Position numbers and translations under genes: made by a program. This document shows, piece by piece, positions 1-8,589 of a stretch of 64,000 bases of DNA. The notes below the pieces were generated by a model, which saw only the letters and a list, made by a program, of their open reading frames with translations, did no database searches and was not told the DNA's origin. The stretch covers positions 43,437,003 through 43,501,002 of the forward strand of contig CM055106.1 of NCBI GenBank assembly GCA_029204225.1, written 5' to 3'. This DNA is from Diphasiastrum complanatum. Taxonomy: Eukaryota > Streptophyta > Lycopodiopsida > Lycopodiales > Lycopodiaceae. The first letter of the stretch is position 1. Each line of letters begins with the position of its first letter.

Positions 1-545
1 TGGGTTGCTAGATGTAAATATTTTCTTATATGTATCCATTCAGAAGTATTCATTCACCAAATTGACTAAAGTCTTACAACTGGATTGAAAGTCTCTGTGT
101 AGTCAATTTCATAGGTTTGTTCGTATCCTTTCACGACTAGTCGAGCTTTCCATTTGGCTGTCAAATCGTGTGGATTGAACTTCAACTTAAATATCCACTT
201 AGTGTCAATGATCTTTGAATTAGGAGGAGCTTCAACAAGATCCCAGGTCTTGTTCTTCATCAGTAAATTATACATGCATGCCAGTGCGCCAGTTGTCTGC
301 ATTTGAATTCGACAATGCTTCTGCTGCTAAGGTAGGTCCGTCATAATTGATGAATGCCTAAGGGATTTAACGATCAGGCTCTTGTCGATGTTGGGCAGAT
401 CTTCGAACAAAAGTTGATTGCTAAGATGATGATTCTCCTTGTTGTGTGACATGGGTATCTTTGATTGTCGGAATAGTCATATGTCGAGGCTTGTCAATGG
501 TGATGGGAGTTGTTGGAACTAATTCTTGCATTGTCTGTTTCTACT
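1..545 (-). pseudogene. Ty1/copia reverse transcriptase N-terminal fragment and upstream linker (decayed)
   Basis: Reading on the minus strand from about 302 down, residues such as NKTWDLVEAPP, TKWIFKLKFNP and KARLVVKGYEQT are the conserved N-terminal part of the copia RT domain (RVT_2 family). In an intact element this domain copies element RNA inside the virus-like particle. The piece at 303-545 matches the proline/serine-rich linker between integrase and RT seen at 50.7-51.0 kb and 58.9-59.1 kb, with stops. Compared with the copy at 50.4-50.7 kb, about 100 bases are deleted near position 45. No catalytic motif is present; the fragment runs off the window edge. Confidence 0.85.
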
Positions 546-838
546 TGAAGTCGTAGAATTTTTCTTTAAAGAAGACAACATCTAGATTGTTGACTGAGAT
601 GCAGCTTGACTCGACAAGCTTTTTGTGATGTCTAGTAACCAATGAAGATACTCATGTAGCTGACAGGGTCAAGCTTCTTTCTCAGATTAGAAGGAATCTG
701 CGCATAATAAAAACAACCAAACACTCAAAGGTGCTTCAGACTTGCTTTGTAGCCATGGAAGATTTTGAAAGAAGTGTAGAATACCTCAACACACAAGTCT
801 CAGTTCTACCAACAAATTGCACAGTACTCAAATTGACA
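546..838 (-). pseudogene. Ty1/copia integrase C-terminal fragment
   Basis: The minus strand encodes the region after the integrase core, with recognisable pieces FYTSFKIFHGYK, QIPSNLRKKLDP and SIFIGY, the copia integrase C-terminal signature that precedes the linker to RT. It joins the RT linker at 1-545 in the correct order. At its N-terminal side (about 838) it is cut by the C-array, exactly as in the copies near 13.14, 30.96, 51.30 and 56.78 kb. Stops and frame slips make it non-functional. Confidence 0.8.
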
Positions 839-1500
839 AAGGTTAAAGAAACTCGAAACTCGAGCAATTCGCGAAACATGAACTCGAACAATTCGCAAAA
901 TTGAGAAGCTTGAACACGAACTCAAACAATTCACGAAATCGAGAAGCTTGAAGACAAACTCAAAAAAATAATTGTCGTGAAACTGTCACGAACAATTTCT
1001 TGTTCAAACTTGAAGCTCGAAGCTCGAAATTATCGCGAACTTGTCTCAAAAGAAGACTGTCGCGAAGCAGATTCTGTCAAAGATACTATCGCAAACAAAA
1101 AATTGTCGCAAATCTTTCGAGAATAGCAAATCTTTCATGAACAGAGAATCCTTCAAGAATCTTTTAGGAATCTTTCGAGAATCTGTCAAAAATCTGTCGC
1201 GAATCTTTCGAGAATCTTTCGACTCATAATGTATATCGATTCAGACTCAGAACTATAAAAAATTTGTTTTCTGATCAAAGTTTCAGTCATTTATCTGATT
1301 ATCTAATTGTTTATCACATAGTCTATCACATTCACGCATAATTCAATCATAATAGAACTGCTCCATTAGTACATAGATCTAAGTCAGGCATGATTAAAAC
1401 GTTGATATTGGTGTGATTTGTTCAACCTCGAATTGTGTTCTCTGAGGCAGAATTCGCAAAACTATTTCTACAGGCAGTTCTTGGTTCGACTACTTTGATG
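839..1500. repeat. C-array: CTCGAA/TTCGCGAA-rich LTR-like repeat
   Basis: Short degenerate direct repeats of CTCGAA, TTCGCGAA, GAATCTTTCGA and CTGTCGCGAA fill 839-1230, followed by about 270 AT-rich bases. The same sequence occurs near 13.14-13.59, 30.96-31.39, 51.30-52.11 and 56.78-57.12 kb, each time next to a copia integrase C-terminal fragment. The 51.7 kb copy carries a TATAAAT box and an AATAAA, so this looks like an LTR or promoter-bearing insertion lodged in the integrase gene. Apparent proteins rich in RIFRESF are only translations of the repeat. Confidence 0.65.
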
Positions 1501-1838
1501 CTTGAATAGTTCTGTGGATAGCAAGCTGTTGAAACTGCTTCAGCCCAAAAATTCTTGGAGAGCTGAGCATTTGACGGCATTGATCATGCTGCATTAAGTA
1601 ATGTTCGGTTCTTCCTTTTGGCTACTCCATTCTACTGTGGTGTGTAGCTGGTGGTGAACTGATGATGAGTGTCTCATGATGATAAGTAGTCAGACATTTC
1701 GTCTAACAAGAACTCTCCACCATTGTTTGTACGCAGGGACTTGAATCTTTGACCAGTCTATGTCTCAGCAAATTGCTTGAATTCTTTGAAATGGTTAAAT
1801 GCCTCAGACTTGTTCTTAATGAACATAATACTAGTACA
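1501..1838 (-). pseudogene. Ty1/copia integrase core fragment
   Basis: Minus-strand translation gives pieces of the copia integrase catalytic core, including a stretch equivalent to QQNGVAKRKN and PKNFWAE and an upstream part like ETQTSQRFKTLRTDN (best preserved at 52.9-53.1 kb). It lies upstream, in minus-strand sense, of the C-terminal fragment at 546-838, with the C-array between them, so the two were one integrase gene before the insertion. Several stops are present. The left half of the core has been replaced by the gypsy RT starting near 1845. Confidence 0.75.
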
Positions 1839-1851
1839 ATGGCCCAGCTAG

Positions 1852-2427
1852 GTGACGCGGAAGGATCACTTTCCGTTACCTTTTACTGAAAGCATTTTGG
1901 ATCGCCTTGCTGGAGCAGAAGCTTATAGTTTTCTGGATGGATTTAGTGGTTACAACCAAGTTAAGATTGCACATGCCGATCGCCACAAAACCGCCTTTGC
2001 AATAGAATGGGACACGTATGCTTACAAACTAATGCCATTTGGACTCTATAATGCACCAAGTTCATTCCAAAGAGTAATGCAATTTGCTTTTGAAGATTAT
2101 CTGCAGAAATTTCTTGAAATTTACTTGGACGACTTGGGAGTTCATAGTAAAAATACAGATCACCTAGATCGATTGGAAAAAGTATTTGAAAGATGTCGCA
2201 AATATCAGATTTCTCTAAATCCAGAAAAATGTAAGATATGGATTTCCCACGGAGTTGTGCTTGGACATGTGATATCAAGACATGGTATTGCCACTGATTA
2301 TTCTAAGATCAAAGTTATTGTGGAATTGCCATGGCTAGCAACAATTCGTGGAGTTTACGTGTTTATGGGTCATGCGAACTACTATCGAATCTTTATTATC
2401 TTCTTTGTATATTTAGCACTATACTGA
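1852..2427 (+). pseudogene. Ty3/gypsy (Athila/Tat-like) reverse transcriptase, 5'-truncated
   Basis: The frame starts abruptly after copia sequence, so gag, protease and the first part of RT are missing and the apparent start is not a real initiation codon. Visible RT motifs, in residues from 1852: RKDHFPLPF (3-11), the motif-A aspartate in FLDGFSGYNQ (27-36), MPFGLYNAP (61-69), and the catalytic YLDD (91-94). LNPEKC and LGHVIS follow. Family knowledge: gypsy RT synthesises element cDNA on a tRNA primer. The wording of the motifs and the lack of a chromodomain downstream point to the non-chromoviral Athila/Tat branch. After about 2360 the frame decays. Confidence 0.9.
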
Positions 2428-2885
2428 CTATTGTCCCTATTTGGACAGTAGAAGCGTTAGAAGCCTTTGAAAAATTAAAAAAAAAATTAACCTCACCACC
2501 AATACTGCATTCTCCAGATTGGACAATAGAGTTTCATGTTCATACGGATGCCTCAAAATACGCCATTGGATCAGTTTTGACGCAACCAGGTGACTATAAG
2601 AAATATTATCCTATACGATTTGCTAGCAGACAGCTTACAGATCCAGAAAAGAATTATTCAAGAACAGAACGTGAGGCATTGGCCATGATTTTTTCTGTTC
2701 AAAAATTTCGTCACTACCTCATAGAGACGCACTTTGCATTTTATACAGACCATCAACCGTTACTTTACTTGGTAAACAAGATGTGCAATACTGGACGTAT
2801 TGCAAGATGGTTATTGTTATTGACTGAATTTGACTTTTGAATTGTGGTTCAAAAGAGCAAGCAACATTATCTAGCCGATCACATT
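2428..2885 (+). pseudogene. Ty3/gypsy RNase H domain
   Basis: Continues the same pol gene. The RNase H fold is well kept: first catalytic Asp in HTDASKYAIG, Glu in RTEREALAM, third Asp in YTDHQPL, then a tail like KQHYLADHIS that normally leads into integrase. RNase H removes the RNA strand during reverse transcription. An in-frame TGA sits at 2838-2840 just after TEFDF, and the join to RT has a frame slip, so no complete RT-RNase H protein can be made. Confidence 0.9.
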
Positions 2886-2892
2886 TCGCAAA

Positions 2893-3288
2893 TTGAATTT
2901 GCACCAATTAATACTGAAGTGGCCAGATGCTGCGTTGTTCTATGTTGAAGCAGTACCTGAGTGGGCAGTAGATATTGTTGAGTACCTGATGCTAGGACAA
3001 CCGAATGACTCCTTGACAAAAGTACAAAAGAGACAATTGATTCATAAGGCTCAACCTTATCAATTAATTGCAGGACAATTGTATCGTCGTGGATCAGATA
3101 ATATTTTGCAAAGGTGCGTTTTACCTCATGAAGTAGCAGATTTAATCATGTTTTCACATGATGGCATGGGTGGAGGACACTTCTCTACAAATATTATTGT
3201 ACGCAAACTTTTACAATCAGGTTGTTGGTGGCCTGCGCTTCACAAGGACACAAAAAATTTTATTCAGACATGTGATGTTTGCCAGTGA
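2893..3288 (+). pseudogene. Ty3/gypsy integrase, N-terminal zinc-binding (H2C2) domain
   Basis: The reading frame from 2893 contains the two histidines in SHDGMGGGHF and the cysteines in TCDVCQ, spaced as in the integrase H2C2 zinc finger, preceded by VLPHEVADLI and followed by RRPT...NYEPLH. It ends at a TGA after the second cysteine pair; a second TGA follows seven codons on. In related polyproteins arginine is common at both places, so both stops are plausibly CGA-to-TGA changes, the usual result of CpG methylation decay. Confidence 0.85.
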
Positions 3289-3873
3289 ACACGACGGCCT
3301 ACTTGACAGAACTATGAACCCTTGCATTTGGTTTTATCGCAAGCACCGTTTGAAAAATGGGGACTGGATTATGTTGGCCCTATTCACCCTGCCGCGCAAG
3401 GATCTCAGGCCCGATACATTATCGTCACAACGGATTATATGACCAAGTGGGTTGAAGCCAAAGTTGTCAAAGTTGCTGATGCGAAATCTACGGCCAAGTT
3501 TCTATATGAAAATATCATAATCAGATTTGGATGTCCTATCGAGATTGTCAGTGACCGATCTTCCAATAAGATTCTCTGCACGATCATGACAAAGACAGTT
3601 GAAGTGAGTCGGTCTGATTGGGAACATAAACTGTATGCAGCATTATGGGCATTCAGAACTGCTTATAAGTATAGTACAAATCAAACACCTTTTCAACTGG
3701 TTTATGGTCAAGATGTTGTCATGCCAAGTGAATTTTTGATCCCGTCCTTACGCATAGCAGCAATAGAACGATTAAATGATGATAAGTCTTTACAACTCCA
3801 TCATGAAGCATTGCACAAGTTATGTGAAACCCGATTGATGGCAGTTTATGCCTTAGCAGTAGAGCCAAGCTAG
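3289..3873 (+). pseudogene. Ty3/gypsy integrase catalytic core, internal deletion
   Basis: The core begins with FEKWGLDYVGP, carrying the first Asp of the DDE triad, and continues through TTDYMTKWVEA to IRFGCPIEIVSDR with the second Asp. Directly afterwards the sequence jumps to KTVEVSRSDWEHKLYAALWAFRTAYK, so the 40-50 residues that normally hold the catalytic Glu are missing. The enzyme would be inactive. TPFQLVYG and PSEFLIPSLRI close the core as in Athila/Tat integrases. Gypsy integrase inserts element cDNA into the host chromosome. Confidence 0.88.
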
Positions 3874-3884
3874 TCAAGGGAAAG

Positions 3885-4100
3885 TTGAAGTTTACTGGTG
3901 AAGGCCCGTATAAAGTGAAGGAAATCTTGCCCTATGGCGCAATAATTCTTGAGCATTTCGATGGAAAACAATTTGATACTCCGGTGAATGGCAGCCGCTT
4001 ACGCAAAGTTTTGGCAGCTTGCTCCACCAGTTCAACCAGCTTGATCTCAATGGTTTTTTTTATTTTATTTGTTTTCAATTTTTTATTTTTCAGTACTTAA
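3885..4100 (+). pseudogene. Ty3/gypsy integrase C-terminal GPY/F domain
   Basis: Contains KGKLKFTGEGPYKVKEIL, the GPY/F motif of gypsy integrases, and the Athila-type ending TPVNGSRLRKV. No chromodomain follows; after the motif comes a short hydrophobic tail (MVFFILFVFNFLFF) and a stop at 4098-4100. A stop and a small frame shift separate it from the core. The tail is T-rich DNA and probably non-functional read-through rather than a membrane anchor. Confidence 0.82.
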
Positions 4101-4833
4101 TTTGCTGAGTTTTTTGGCAAAAGACAGTTAAAAAAAAAAAAAAAAACTGATGAGCAAAAGTCAGAAAGTCGTCAGCATAGGGACAAGGAAGCACAGTATT
4201 TTTTTGAAAAATGACTTAGAAAATCACTGTTTTGGTCAGATTTGGCCTATATATTACCAGAAATCTTCGCTGAGCTCTCAAACTATACCACTCTAGATTT
4301 ATCTAAATTGAGGTGGGCGAAGGTTCCTATCAAGAAATATCCAATTTTTGAGTCAGGTGAATGCTCAATGATATGCCATTTTGAAAACCTTCGCCGAGCA
4401 TCTTAACCTCATTATGAGCCTTCACCGACCTGTTAGATGATCTTAAAATGTCAAAATTAGGTTCAAATCTTGGAATAATGCACTTATGACAGTACCTGGG
4501 CAAAGGACCCTCCTGGGCAACGGTTCATCCTTCGCCAAACCTGGAAAACATTTGCCTAATAGGTACAGATCCCCAAAAACCTTTGTCGAGATTTTTATAG
4601 CCTATTTTTACGGTACTGTACATGCCTGCAAATTTTTGTTCCGAACTGATCAGCCAAACTACTATTCAGTGTAATGGACCCACCAAATTCACCTATAAGT
4701 TGGCTGAATTCGATTCATTCCTCACTGGTGCTAGCGAAGCTCTTGCAAATTTTTCTTGCGACCAAAACATTCCAAAATTTTTGCATAGCTTTCTGAGATA
4801 CTTTTACGCGTTTAAATTTCCTCTCTAATCATC
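4101..4833 (+). other. Post-pol spacer with A tract and CTTCGCC motifs
   Basis: No convincing gene. A run of about 18 A follows the pol stop at about 4129-4146 and could be the decayed polypurine tract or a poly-A. Beyond it, short words such as CCTTCGCCGAG, GGGCGAAGG and CTTCGCTGAG recur; the same style occurs in the gypsy leader at 22.2-22.9 kb and upstream of ORF X at 44.0-44.37 and 62.0-62.3 kb. The region probably belongs to the gypsy element (3' untranslated part, or the start of its LTR). Confidence 0.5.
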
Positions 4834-5240
4834 ATGTCTTCTACTGATACTTCCCAGACTCCGCGCTATACTATCCATCGTGATGTCCCATCTGCAACGG
4901 ACATCATGATTCTTCCTAGCACAAGCATGGTCACTTTCTGGATGACCCTTGTGGAGCCTCTACTCACTGCAATGGGTATTCATGAGAGAGCCTTCTCTGG
5001 TCGCATCAATATGGATTTCATCACTCTTGCCTTCAATACGTGGAAGAAAGAGAAATCTAAATTTTATATTACTTTCTAGGGAGCCACACACAAGGTGCGC
5101 GTCACCGAGGCCACCCTTGCAGCCATAGGTATATCATATGGTATGCAGGCCTCACCGAATCACAAGTAGGCCAAATAGGCCATCAAGCCCTATATTGACC
5201 TCACTAATGATCTGCACTGGACTAATGACAGATACCTGCT
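4834..5240 (+). pseudogene. ORF X, copy 1: unidentified reading frame between gypsy pol and LTR
   Basis: I do not recognise this protein. ATG at 4834 opens MSSTDTSQTPRY, then WMTLVEPLLTAMGIHE, FNTWKKEKSKFYITF, a TAG, and GATHKVRVTEATLAAIGI. The copies at 44.4 and 62.3 kb share the order WLTLAEPLLKAMGIH / AFDTWDEAKAKFHV / GVVHKV.VTE. Agreement in protein sense across diverged copies argues it was once coding. It lies between gypsy integrase and LTR-G, the place of extra 3' ORFs in Athila-type elements, but the other copies follow a gypsy-leader-like sequence, where extra 5' ORFs of Ogre-type elements sit. The pattern of aromatic residues then HKV-x-VTE recalls, weakly, the 'putative plant transposon protein' domain; this is a guess. 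Confidence 0.55.
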
Positions 5241-5661
5241 CCAACCCGATGATCACATAGTTATTTGATTGTTTAGTTAAAAGTCAATAAAAGGACCTTA
5301 GGTCTTTTTGCGGGACTTTTAATGTTGCAGGGCCTAAATGTCAAGTTAAGTGAATAAACTTGGGTTTCCCTCCAATTTTGATGGTTCCCAGACTTTTTTA
5401 AATTTGAATAAAAAGAGAGGCAAGATTGGACCAATAGGATTCAGAGGCCAGGGTCCTCCTCTCTACTATAAAAAGGGACCAACTCGAGCTCCTACACATG
5501 TTCATTTCCTCATTTCAATAAAGCAGATTGGTTCTCTTCAGAAATGGATTGATGAATGTCCTTGCTCTTCTTCTTTCCTTCTCCATCTCTCATGCTTTCT
5601 TTGGATTTACTAATTGTTGGATCTGATTGTTATTGGGATTGTATGTTATTATACTTTTTAT

Positions 5662-5698
<37 letters not shown>

Positions 5699-5826
5699 TA
5701 AGCCAACTTTATTGTGGATCGTAGAGTTAATGGTTGTAGTGTTAATGGATTGTAGGGTTAATGGTTGTTAGAGTTATATGTGAATCCTCCATTTATGTTG
5801 AAATCTGAACTAAACTATCGCTCTCA
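5241..5826 (+). mobile_element. LTR-G (gypsy LTR), truncated copy
   Basis: Matches 21267-21835 nearly base for base, where the LTR runs on to a PBS, so this is LTR sequence. It contains a CCAAT-type box near 5428, a TATA box at 5467-5475, a polyadenylation signal at 5517-5522 and a short impure GA tract at 5661-5696 that the 21.7 kb copy lacks. The shared segment starts at CCAACCCGATG (5241), probably inside the LTR rather than at its true 5' end. It is cut at 5826 by a copia fragment, losing about 90 bases before the expected CA end. Confidence 0.75.
5467..5475 (+). promoter_or_regulatory. TATA box of LTR-G
   Basis: TATAAAAAG about 50 bases upstream of an AATAAA signal, within a segment shown to be LTR by its second copy. 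In the 21.49 kb copy the box is degraded to CTAAAAAAG, so only this copy keeps a plausible core promoter. Confidence 0.6.
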
Positions 5827-6273
5827 TGGGTTGGCTATTCTGACTCGGATTTTGCAAGTGATAAAGCAGATCGAAAATCTACAAGTGCTTATGTCATCTA
5901 TCTTGGAGAAAACTTGATATCTTGGCTTTCCAAAAAGAAAGATACTGTATCACTCTCATCCTGTGAAGCTGAGTATAAGGCACTCACTACTACAACAAAG
6001 GAAGTGCTTTGGATCAAAAGGTTGCTTGTGGAGCTAAAGATAATCATGGAAGATGATCTACCTATGATCATGTATGACAACATTTCAGCACAAGCCCTTG
6101 CCAACAATCCGATATTTCATGAAAGGAGCAAACACATCAAGATTGCACATCACTTCTTGAGAGAGAAGCTCATTGGAGGAGAAATCTACTTGGAGCGCAT
6201 CGACACATCATCTTGTATTACAGATTTGCTCACCAAACCCTTGAGCAATAAGTCCTTCATCAAGCATAGATAG
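5827..6273 (+). pseudogene. Ty1/copia RNase H domain (C-terminal end of polyprotein)
   Basis: The frame reads WVGYSDSDFASDKADRKSTSAYV, ISWLSKKKDTVSLSSCEAEYKAL, then DNISAQALANNPIFHERSKHIKI and ITDLLTKPLSNKSF with a stop at 6271-6273. These are the copia RNase H signatures in order (first Asp in SDSDFA, Glu in EAEY, Asp in YDN). It is the longest uninterrupted RNase H here and differs clearly from the other copia families in the window. It abuts LTR-G at 5826/5827 without upstream RT; the downstream element is also missing. Confidence 0.9.
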
Positions 6274-6276
6274 TTC

Positions 6277-6594
6277 TTATCCAAAATAGTACATTGTCGA
6301 ATTGCACAAGGCTCTACAACGCTGATTTGCAAGCTTGCTTACTAATAGTAAATTCGTTGTTAGTTTGGGTACGTAAAATACATCCTTAAGAAAGGTCAAT
6401 TCACCATTTAGAAGATGAAGGCGTATAGATCCTTGGACTCCAATCTGTAATTTACTTGAGTCACCGAAGTAGACATACTTCGAATCTGCTGGTGTGAGGT
6501 CTTCGAATAGGAACTTGCATGGAGTCATGTGTTGAGAAGCACCGGAATCGAGATACCATAGAAGGGCATTTCTACTATCTCCATATTGTATCAT
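6277..6594 (-). pseudogene. Ty1/copia protease fragment
   Basis: Minus-strand frame with WYLDSGASQHMT, the copia aspartic protease active-site motif (Asp in DSGAS), followed by YFGDSSKLQIGVQGS and KDVFYVPKLTTNLLLVSKL, the usual passage from protease to the GAG-pre-integrase domain. This protease cuts the Gag-Pol polyprotein. The frame is open for 105 codons and is the only protease seen in the window. It lies downstream of a gag zinc knuckle remnant and a PBS/LTR-A on the same strand, in the correct order LTR-PBS-gag-protease with most of gag deleted. Confidence 0.9.
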
Positions 6595-6846
6595 TAGCAG
6601 TGTTGGGTCTTCATGAGAGGTTCTGGCAGAATTAGATCCTCCATCCTACTACATCTTCTTCTTTGCTTCATTGTGCTTTTTGAGAACTCGACAATCTTTG
6701 ATGTCGCTTGTAGTATTTGCAGAAGAGTCTGGACTTAGGCTTTTGATGTTGTCGATTGTGTTGTTGTGATTGCTAGTCTGAATCAATCTACTCTACTTTT
6801 GTCTTCTTGTCCTTCGAAGATTTCTTCTTCTAGAACTGTTGCTTAT
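6595..6846 (-). pseudogene. Ty1/copia gag C-terminal remnant with degenerate zinc knuckle
   Basis: Minus-strand translation shows FCKYYKRH followed, after a frame slip, by DCRVLKKHNEAKKKM. This fits a CCHC zinc knuckle (C-x2-C-x4-H-x4-C) in which the second Cys has become Tyr. The knuckle binds element RNA in packaging. It directly precedes the protease at 6277-6594. Most of gag, between PBS and knuckle, is absent. Confidence 0.65.
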
Positions 6847-6921
6847 GGCTTTGATACCAAGTTGTTGGGTTCCCACTGGTCTGATACCAACTAGTTGGTT
6901 CGTATTACTCTCATACCAGCT
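6847..6921 (-). promoter_or_regulatory. Primer-binding-site cluster, three copies (tRNA-Met type)
   Basis: On the minus strand, going away from LTR-A, three close relatives of the copia PBS TGGTATCAGAGC occur: TGGTATGAGAG (6908-6918), TGGTATCAGAC (6879-6889) and TGGTATCAAAGC (6848-6859). Two of them follow a CCAACA that looks like an LTR terminus. The same triplication is present near 59.1-59.2 kb, so it is a feature of the family, not a local accident. Confidence 0.7.
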
Positions 6922-7238
6922 TGTTGGGTTTCTTGTATGTGTGCGGAATGATTAGAGCGAACTGAACATGCAAATCATAATAGGATCTTTACCAAACTAT
7001 AGATTCAGACTATAACTTAGATCGACAGAAAGAATATCTTGTAGGTGTCAAAGACAACCATGAAGGGAGCGAAACAGTTAGGCGTCTAAGATAGCCATGC
7101 TTCCTTCGAGATTGGATGTTATGAGCGAGTCATGGAGCGAATATCAGTGAGTGAGAGAAATTATCAGAAAGCATTCACCGTGGAACACACATAATAAATA
7201 ATCTGAATTAAGTTGTTGTAAATACAACAATCAGATCA
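6922..7238 (-). mobile_element. LTR-A, 3' part (minus strand)
   Basis: Matches the 3' third of the complete LTR-A at 28142-29236 in reverse orientation and ends in CCAACA at 6922-6927 next to the PBS cluster, as expected for a 5' LTR of a minus-strand element. It is cut at about 7238 by plus-strand copia sequence, losing its promoter half. Confidence 0.75.
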
Positions 7239-7440
7239 CGATCATGTGCCCAAGAAGGGTGTTCGGGTGCATTGCCTACGTGCAGATCCCAAAGGAAACA
7301 AGGAAGAAATTGGACTTCCAAGGTCTCAAGACCATCCTGATCGGATGTACTTTGTCTGATAACTCTTACAAGCTATACGATCCTGATACCCAGCAAATCT
7401 TGTATAGCCGAGATATAGTCTTTATCGAGGATCAGTTATG
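7239..7440 (+). pseudogene. Ty1/copia integrase C-terminal fragment
   Basis: Reads RRVFGCIAYVQIPKETRKKLDF, ILIGCTLSDNSYKLYDP and LYSRDIVFIEDQ, the copia integrase C-terminal signature. Immediately after EDQ the frame runs into MYTMVCTRPDIS, the end of RT, so the whole linker and most of RT are deleted at 7440. The ATG at 7244 is only the first Met in the fragment. Confidence 0.85.
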
Positions 7441-8080
7441 TACACAATGGTCTGTACAAGACCAGATATCTCTTTTGTTATTAGCTCACTCAGCCAATAC
7501 ATGGCTAATCCTGGAGTTACCCATTGGAAGGCTGTTATTCAAGTAAAGAGATATTTTTGAGCTACCATGGACCAGTGCATCTGCTATGGAGATGTCAGCA
7601 ACGACAATCTTCATCAGCTCAGTAGTTATTCTGATGCAAGCTAGGGAGGAGATACAGACAATTGTGAGTCCACATCTACATTTACATTCTTCCTCAATGG
7701 CGGTCCCATTTCGTGGAACAGTCGTAAGCAAACCTCTATCGCACTTTCTTCTACTGAAACAGAATATATTGCTGCTTCTCAATCTATTAAGGAAGCGTTT
7801 TGGTTGAGAAATTTGCTGTCAGACATCAATCTGTATCAGTACATCCCTACAATTTTATTTTGTGATAACCAAAGTGCTATTGCCTTATCGGAGAGCAAGC
7901 ACATTGAGATAAGATACCACTACGTCAGGGGCAAGGTTCACGACAGAGAGGTAATCTTAATGTACTACAGAACGTAGGACATAGTTGCAGACATTTTCAC
8001 GAAAGCACTCAGAGTTAATGCACACAACAGATTTTGTGCACTGCTCAATCTAAAGATCAAGGCATTCACAGATCCAGATT
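7441..8080 (+). pseudogene. Ty1/copia RT end plus RNase H, family carrying LTR-B (copy 1)
   Basis: The correct frame starts at VCTRPDISF and continues YMANPG, ISWNSRKQTSIALSSTETEYIAASQSI (RNase H Glu motif), FCDNQSAIALS, KHIEIRYHYVRGKV and DIVADIFTKALRVNAH, ending KAFTDPD with a stop at 8080-8082 inside the polypurine tract region. Stops replace residues near 7544 and 7642, and a deletion removes the residues around 7890. A longer open frame reading LLLLAHSANTW is the same DNA out of frame. Confidence 0.85.
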
Positions 8081-8088
8081 AAGGGGGG
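8081..8088 (+). promoter_or_regulatory. Polypurine tract upstream of LTR-B
   Basis: AAGGGGGG lies between the polyprotein stop and the TGTTGGA that opens LTR-B. It is the plus-strand primer site of copia elements. Identical tracts occur at 31775, 46141, 46640 and 47817. Confidence 0.85.
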
Positions 8089-8589
8089 TGTTGGAATTAC
8101 TCCTTCTACTCTCCTAAATCCCATTTTAATCTGCCTCCATTCATGCAGCATATTTACTAACGCTGTCACGCAATCTGCATATTTACATGCAAATTCACAC
8201 AGACGAAGAAAAGGCGAACGAGTCGCGACATTGTGTTCTTACACAAGTCATGGTGACAGGCGAAAAGGGGACACTATCTTACAGAATGCCAAAGGTGCCC
8301 TGAAAGCAAAGGCACCCTGTAAATCTAATCCTAAGGCTGTTCATAAGAAGTAACACACTTTTCGCATCATCACCAACATTCACTTCAGTACTGATTAACG
8401 TCGCACCCTTTTCACGCTCACCCCATGCAATTGCGCTAACAGATTGGACAACGACTGTAGCCACCCACGATCTCTTACAGACAATACATCCACTCTGTAC
8501 TTTTACATCTACACACCTGTAATATCATGTATATATATATTGGATACCATCAGAGTATTCGAGTGGATGAGGTTGATGAAACTAAGAAT
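8089..8589 (+). mobile_element. LTR-B, 5' part (copy 1)
   Basis: Starts TGTTGGAATTACTCC right after the polypurine tract and is shared by seven segments of the window. A TATATATAT run at about 8529-8538 is a possible TATA box. At 8589 the LTR breaks off (GAGGTTGATGAAAC, then AAGAATCTCTC) and is joined directly to RT/RNase H coding sequence; the same join recurs near 45.47 and 47.15 kb. Confidence 0.75.

Noticed and set aside
1041-1229. Frames rich in RESFKNLSRIFRES in C-arrays
   Set aside because: Translation of the GAATCTTTCG repeat; copies do not share length or start.
4021-4100. Hydrophobic tail after the gypsy integrase GPY/F domain as a possible env-type membrane anchor
   Set aside because: Comes from a T-rich stretch just before the stop; no signal peptide or envelope-like domain around it.
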